Source: Zasmidium citrigriseum (Eukaryota; Ascomycota; Dothideomycetes; Mycosphaerellales; Mycosphaerellaceae). From it: a stretch of DNA of 64,000 nucleotides. The stretch lies in assembly GCA_002786025.1 (NCBI GenBank), contig NHNW01000058.1, positions 124,001 through 188,000 of the forward strand. The letters run 5' to 3'. This document shows positions 58,342-64,000 of the stretch, one piece after another. Made by a program: the position numbers and the translations under genes. Each line of letters begins with the position of its first letter. Position 1 is the stretch's first letter. The notes beneath the pieces were generated by a model, which saw only the letters and a list, made by a program, of their open reading frames with translations, did no database searches and was not told the DNA's origin.

Positions 58342-58422
58342 TATTAGAATTCGCACCTCTTAGATAGTTAATCTTTAATTAATCATTTAATTATTATATA
58401 AAGGCTATAATCCTACTATACA
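58342..58422 (+). repeat. Candidate 5' LTR of the copia element
   Basis: Begins TATTAGAATTCGCACC (TG start after RIP) and ends in CA. It holds a TATATAAAG box, and is followed by GGTTATAAGCCCGGCGC, which could be a mutated primer-binding site. I could not find the matching 3' LTR, so the call is tentative. Confidence 0.35.
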
Positions 58423-61400
58423 ATAGGTTATAAGCCCGGCGCTTATAGATTAGTTTACTTATTTATTTATTTAATCTCTCTAAAACCTCCTAATCTATAT
58501 CTATATTCCTCCTATTGTCCCTATACCTATTATAGACTCCTAAGTAGACAAGAGTAGTATAAAGTATATCCTTAAGAGAGGTAGTTTATTCTAAGTATAG
58601 AGATCTATCCTTAAGGGTATACTACTTAAGAAGAATATTATTAAAGTTGTCTTTAATAATATACTACTATTCGTATTTAAGTTAAAGCCTAAAAGACAGA
58701 TAATTAATAATACCTTAGAACTAATAGAGACCTACTAAGAGAGGTTTAAGGTATAGTATAAGAAGGATATCCTAGCCTTTAGCTTAATAAGTATAAGGCT
58801 AGATAATAAGATTAGACTAGACTTTAGGTAAGTAAGGAAGATAGCTAAAGAGCTATTTAATATTATTCGAGCTATATATATACTAATTATTACCCTAGAT
58901 ATCTATAGTACTCTTAGGATCCTCTATTTAACGAAGCTAATAGATACTAACGTACTAGTATACTATAAGGCTTTCTAAAAGAACTTATAAAGGTATAAGA
59001 TTATAATAGAGTAATACTATTAAGCTAATCTAATATGTCTAAGACTAACCTTAGAGCTACTAAGTATATATATTAATATTCTATTCTTAAGTAGTATAAG
59101 GTATCTAGAGTAGATAAGAATATAGAGACAAGCCTATAGGCCTAAGGATTATACTTTAGAGAAGTTAATCTTAACCTTAAGGACTAAGAGGACTCTACCT
59201 ACATAGAATAAGATTAGGCCTACTAGGGCTATAGGATTAAGTTTAGAGTATAAAGAGTATAGGAAGAAAGGATATACCCCTAAAAAATGCTAAGTTAAAT
59301 ATCCTAAGTAAGCCCCTAATAGCTAGACACCTAAATCTTAAGATTTAAATAATAGAAAGAAGTCTAAGAAGGGCAAGTTAAAGAATAGGGGGAGATCTAC
59401 CTATAAGAAGGGCGCTACTACGCCTACTAAAGAGGATAAGGACAATAATAACCTCCTTAAGTTATATACCTATAGTAAGGATAATTTAAGTTAAGCTAGA
59501 GCTACTATTACTAGCGCTAGATAGAAAGGGCTTACCTTAAATAGTATTATCTTTAATTCTAGGACATTATATTATTTCTTTAATAAGAAGTTATAGTTTA
59601 AGTCTATAGAGCGCTTAAAAGAGCCTATTAACTTCTTATAAGCCGTAGGAAGATTAAGTTATATATAGAGAGGAGTTATAAGACTTCTTTTAAAGACTAA
59701 GAGCGGGTATATAATATATATTAAGGTTATAAATGCGCTATACTTACCTTACTCTTACTATAACTTACTCTTAAAAGGCAGACTTAAGCGTAAAGGCAAT
59801 ATTACTTAGGATACGTAAACTAGAGACCTTATTATAGATAGTAAAGTTATTAGCTATATAATACTAATTATAGATATTAATATACTTTAGGGAGTCTAAA
59901 TACCTACTCCTAAAGAGTAGATTCTAGTCTATATAGATTAAAAGATTATTATACTAGCATTTATTAATCTAGCAAAGATTATAATACTATAGTATAAAAG
60001 ACTTAGCTATATTAGGGGAAAGATCCTTAACCTTACTAAGAACTTTACTTAGGGTATAGAGAATGTTAACATCTTAACCCTAACTTACTATAAGACTTAT
60101 AAACTTGTAAGATCTTAAAGAAAGGTCTTAAGAAGACTAAGGCCTAAGCCTAAGATAGCTCTTAATAAGATCTATATAGATTTAGTTAGCCTAATTACGC
60201 TACTAACTATACTTAGGTATAGATTTCTATTTATTTTAATAGATATAAAGATAAGGATACGCTTTACCTTTACTATAGCCTCTAAAGGGGATAGTATAGC
60301 CTATATTTAGCACTTTGTAAATAAATTAATTATTTAGTACCGTAGGTACCTAAAGCTCTTCTTCTTAGATAGGGGAGGGGAGTTTATTAATAATAAGTTA
60401 AAGTATATAGCTACTTAACTTAGTCTTAAATAGGATGTATCTACCCTATATATACCTAAGTAAAATAGAATCTTAGAGTTATCTAATAAGTCTATTTTAT
60501 TTAGAGTAAGATCTATACTAGTTAGAGCTAACCTTCCTCGTAAGCTCTAGGATTTTATAATCTAATATATAATCCTCCTAGCTAATGTCTTAGGAAATAT
60601 TTAGACTAAGGATATACCTATAAGATAATTCCTTACGGATTTAAAGGCTAGAGATACTAGCCTTAAGGATTTAACCTTACTTAAGGTCTTTAGATATAAA
60701 GCCTATATTTATATTTTAGTTAAGATAAGGCTTAAATCTACTAAGTTTAATGCTAGAGTAACTATTGCCTAGTTTGTAGGTTTTTAAGAGAACTCTATAA
60801 TAAACTATATCTACTAGAGACCTAAATAGGACTAATAAAAGGGTACCTATATTAATAAGTTCTTTACCTTACTATACGTAACTTTTAATAAGGCTAAGCT
60901 ATATAGCTATTACATTATACGATAGTATAGTACTCCTAATCCTCTTACGGCTTAGGGGGAGCTCTTTAGTAAGAGCCTACGAGATACTTAGGAGCCTATA
61001 TAATAAGATCCCTAATAGGAACTAGAAGAACCCCTAGCCTAGCTAAGACCTATTATCTATAAGTATTTTAGGACTTAGGGGGAGTTAGTACTATCGTATA
61101 ATAAGCTATAAGAGCCTCTATATATATAGTATGCTCTAATTGTTAAGTATGTTACCTAAGTTAAGTAGCTACTATATAAAGTAACGTTATAATAGAGTTT
61201 ATAGCCTAAACTCTATTCTAACCTTACCTCCTTATAAGCCTAGCCTACTAAAGTACAAAGTAGAGAGTTTAAGTAGTTAGTATAAGAACCTAAGGTCTAA
61301 GAGACTTAGAATTAATCCCTAGATATATAGAATACCTAGGATAAGAATATAGAGTAGTTTAATATACCCTAAACTCCCTTTAAGCCTATCTAAATAACTA

Positions 61401-63120
61401 GTAAAAGGAAGAGGACTCCTAAACCTAAGATTAAAAGGAAAAGGCCTAAACCTAAGGTTAAGATAAGACCTATAAGGTCTAGGAGGCAAGTTACTACCTA
61501 TAACTATAAGGATATATACTTAAATAGCCTAGTATATATAGGAGGAGCTATAAAAAGGCACTCTAATCCTAAAACTATTTAAGAAGCTCTTACTCCTAGT
61601 AATCCTTAATATAAGTAGTAGAGGAAAGCTATAGTTAAAGAGATTAAGTCTTTATAAGAAACTAATACTCTAGATTAGGTTAAAAAGACTTAGATACCTA
61701 AAGGAAGGATCCTAATAAAGTATAAGTAGGTATTTAAGACTAAGTAGCTTCTAGACGATACTATTAAGAAGTTTAAGGCTAGGTAGACTAGAAAAGGGTT
61801 TACCTAAAGGGCTAGAATTAATTTTAGGGAGACATTTGCCCTAATACTAAGAACTATAATAAGTAGAGTCTTATTAGCTTTAGTAGTTTAAGAAGAGCTA
61901 TTTAGAGCCTAAGTTAATATAGAGACTATATTCCTAATCCCTAATCTAGATAGGGACCTCTATATTAAACCTCTAACCGAACTCGAAGAGTTCCTTAGAC
62001 TAGGAATAGTTATACGCCTTAAGAAAGGCCTATATAGGCTTAAGTAAGTAGTAGTACTATAGTACTAAGAGGTAACCTAACTTTTAATTAATCTTAGCTT
62101 TAAAAGACTATAGTCTAACCCCTACGTATTTATCCTCGACGACATAGCCGTTATAATACACGTTAATAACTTCTAGATCCTTAGTAAGTTAAGGGAGAAG
62201 ATTAACTAGCTCCTAGGCAAAATAAGGAAGACTTAGAAGGTTAAGGAAGTTAATATAACGCTCTTCCTTAGTATTTAACTTATCTAAAGAGGTAAGTATA
62301 AGTTAAAGCTCTTATAAGAATACTATGCTCTTAAAAAGCTTCGTAGCTATAATCTTAATAAGGTACGATCTATTAAGTATCCTATAGATAAGATATATAA
62401 GCCTTTTAAAGGAGAATGTATACTATAGGACTATACCCTATTTAATAAGATTATTAGAGAGCTATAGTATCTCTTAAACTATATAAGACCTAACATCTCC
62501 TATACTATTAACTACTTAGCTAGATTCCTTTAGAATCCTTCTCCTAAGTATATTACTACTACTAAATATGTTTAGAGATACATTTCTAGTACTAAGGATA
62601 AGAGAATTATCTATAGGAAGTATAAGGCTCTTAAAATTAAGGTCTTCTCTAACTTAGACTTCGCTAGAGATCTAGATACTATAAGATCTACTACTAGATT
62701 ATTAATTAAGATAAGTAGTACTCTAGTAATCTAGAGATTAAAGATATAGAAGTAGGTTATACTATCTAGTACTAAAGCTAAGTATCTTACTCTTACGGAG
62801 ATATATAGAGAACTCTATTAGCTTTAAAATCTACTTACTAAACTTAGGCTATTAGTTATAAAAGTCCCTAGGTAATTTAAGATCTTTATTAATAATAAGT
62901 TAGCTATCTATCTTATTAAGAACTACGTAGACTCTAGAAGATTAAGGCATATCTCTCTTAGAAATTACTACTATAGAGAATAATATAATAATAGCCTAAT
63001 CTTAATTAAGTACATTAAGACTATAAAGTAATAAGTAGATACCCTTACTAAAGCTAGAAGGATAAACTAACTTTTATAAGTATGTCCTATATACTTATAT
63101 ATATTACACTTATTTAAATT
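58342..63120 (+). mobile_element. Ty1/copia retrotransposon, RIP-degraded
   Basis: The + strand shows the copia order gag, integrase, RT, RNase H through many TAG/TAA stops. The integrase core reads YRFLFILIDIK near 60,221-60,253, then RGGEF near 60,373. RT shows YVFILDDIA at about 62,123-62,149, with the Asp-Asp pair at 62,138-62,143. RNase H shows LSSTKAKYLTLTE at about 62,763-62,801, and DTLTKA lies near 63,040. Integrase before RT separates copia from gypsy. Some CA and TG survive, so RIP is less complete than on the left. The right end is not defined. Confidence 0.85.
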
Positions 63121-64000
63121 TCTTTTATAACTAGAAACTAGAGACTAGAGACTATTTTTAGTAGTAATATACAAGCCTTTTTATTCTATAGTATTAAAAT
63201 TAAATCTAAAAGCTAAAATAACTTTTTAGTATACTAATACTAAGTATCTAGAAAGTATAAAATACTAAAAGTAAGAGAGTCTCCTTCCTAAGCTTAACTT
63301 TTTATTCTAAAGAAAGAAAGAAACCTTAAGCTATCTATCTATATATAAGACTACGAGCTTATTAATTAACTACTACGTAGGTAGTTATACCTACCTAGCT
63401 TAAAGGTACGGCTATTATTTATATACTTATTAAACTACTCCTCCGTAAGAGCTAGAGTACGCCTTATAATCTTATTCCGCTCCTAAAGAGAAGTATTTAC
63501 TAAGAAGTTGAAGTTTATAATAATCTAGCTAGTACGTAATCTATCGCTAACTATACGTACCTTATAAGTAAAGTATAGATCCTAACGATTATTAGAGGCA
63601 CCTTACTACTACTTAGAGCGTCCTAAGCTATTAGAATAATCTAAAGCATTCGAATTATAGCGAACTAGCTTCTTAGGAGTTCTTAGCTATCGTATATATC
63701 CTAAAGTACTATAAGTTAGGTACTAAAGGCCCTATATATAAATAGTATATGTATTATAGAAGTATATAACGCTAGTACTATTAATAGCCGTAATCTTATT
63801 ATATACTCTAAAGAAGGTAGGGTAAGTAGTTAGCGCTACTATTAAGCGTAATAGTAGACTATCTATTAAAGATAGGAGACTAAGTAAGCTAAAGAGGGGT
63901 ATTAGTAGTATTATTAAAGAATACTATCTACTAAACTAATAGCTTCTAACGAGCTATAGAGAAGTTAAGGCTACGGTTCTAAGCCTCTAGTATATCCTAA
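63121..64000. other. Unassigned RIP-degraded sequence at the right end
   Basis: No open frame. A - strand reading near 63,600-63,400 (ITY then LDYYKLQLLSKYFSLG, with stops between) faintly resembles the helix-turn-helix part of Tc1/mariner-type transposases. This is weak and could be chance. Short tandem ACTAGA-like units occur at about 63,131-63,153. Confidence 0.25.

Noticed and set aside
1..64000. CRISPR arrays, operons and ribosome binding sites
   Set aside because: None is seen, and none is expected in a fungal nuclear genome; the regular repeats present are LTRs.

Overview
The window looks like a filamentous ascomycete chromosome, most likely a Dothideomycete. Introns are short (47-104 nt) and spliced, there are fungal Zn2Cys6 regulators and a PKS-NRPS, and the flanks carry repeat-induced point mutation (RIP) at near saturation. 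The class-level placement is inference; the fungal origin is not in doubt.

Layout: (1) 1-20,600 is RIP-degraded transposon DNA, almost empty of CA and TG dinucleotides while CG is kept. Three Ty3/gypsy chromodomain retrotransposons are nested in it. Element 0 (+ strand) is split by element 1 (384-14,233; 144-bp LTRs, target duplication CTCCT). Element 1 is in turn split by element 2 (2,018-8,997, - strand; 179-bp LTRs, target duplication AGACC). (2) 20,600-58,340 is an unmutated gene island with 11 genes. It opens with a vezatin/Inp2-like membrane protein, a conserved Cys-rich-start protein of unknown function and a DHA2-type MFS transporter. (3) 30,861-58,171 is a secondary-metabolite cluster of eight genes: Zn2Cys6 regulator 1, trans-acting enoyl reductase, a 4,013-residue PKS-NRPS hybrid, a monocarboxylate-type MFS transporter, two P450s, an FAD monooxygenase and Zn2Cys6 regulator 2. 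(4) 58,342-64,000 is again RIP-degraded, with a Ty1/copia element and an unassigned remnant.

How the genes work together (inference from families): the PKS half (KS-AT-DH-MT-KR-ACP, no working ER) would build a methylated polyketide chain, with the separate enoyl reductase acting in trans. The NRPS half (C-A-T-R) would add one amino acid and release the product through an R domain that keeps its Ser/Tyr/Lys residues. The two P450s and the FAD monooxygenase would oxidise the product, and the MFS protein would move it or a precursor. The two regulators are homologous and share an intron position. Three cluster promoters (ER/PKS-NRPS, P450-1, P450-2/FMO) share TATGTCCG plus longer exact blocks, which suggests one common cis-element. 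I could not identify the product.

Gene models were spliced by eye; reading frames close exactly at every junction given. No similarity search was possible.
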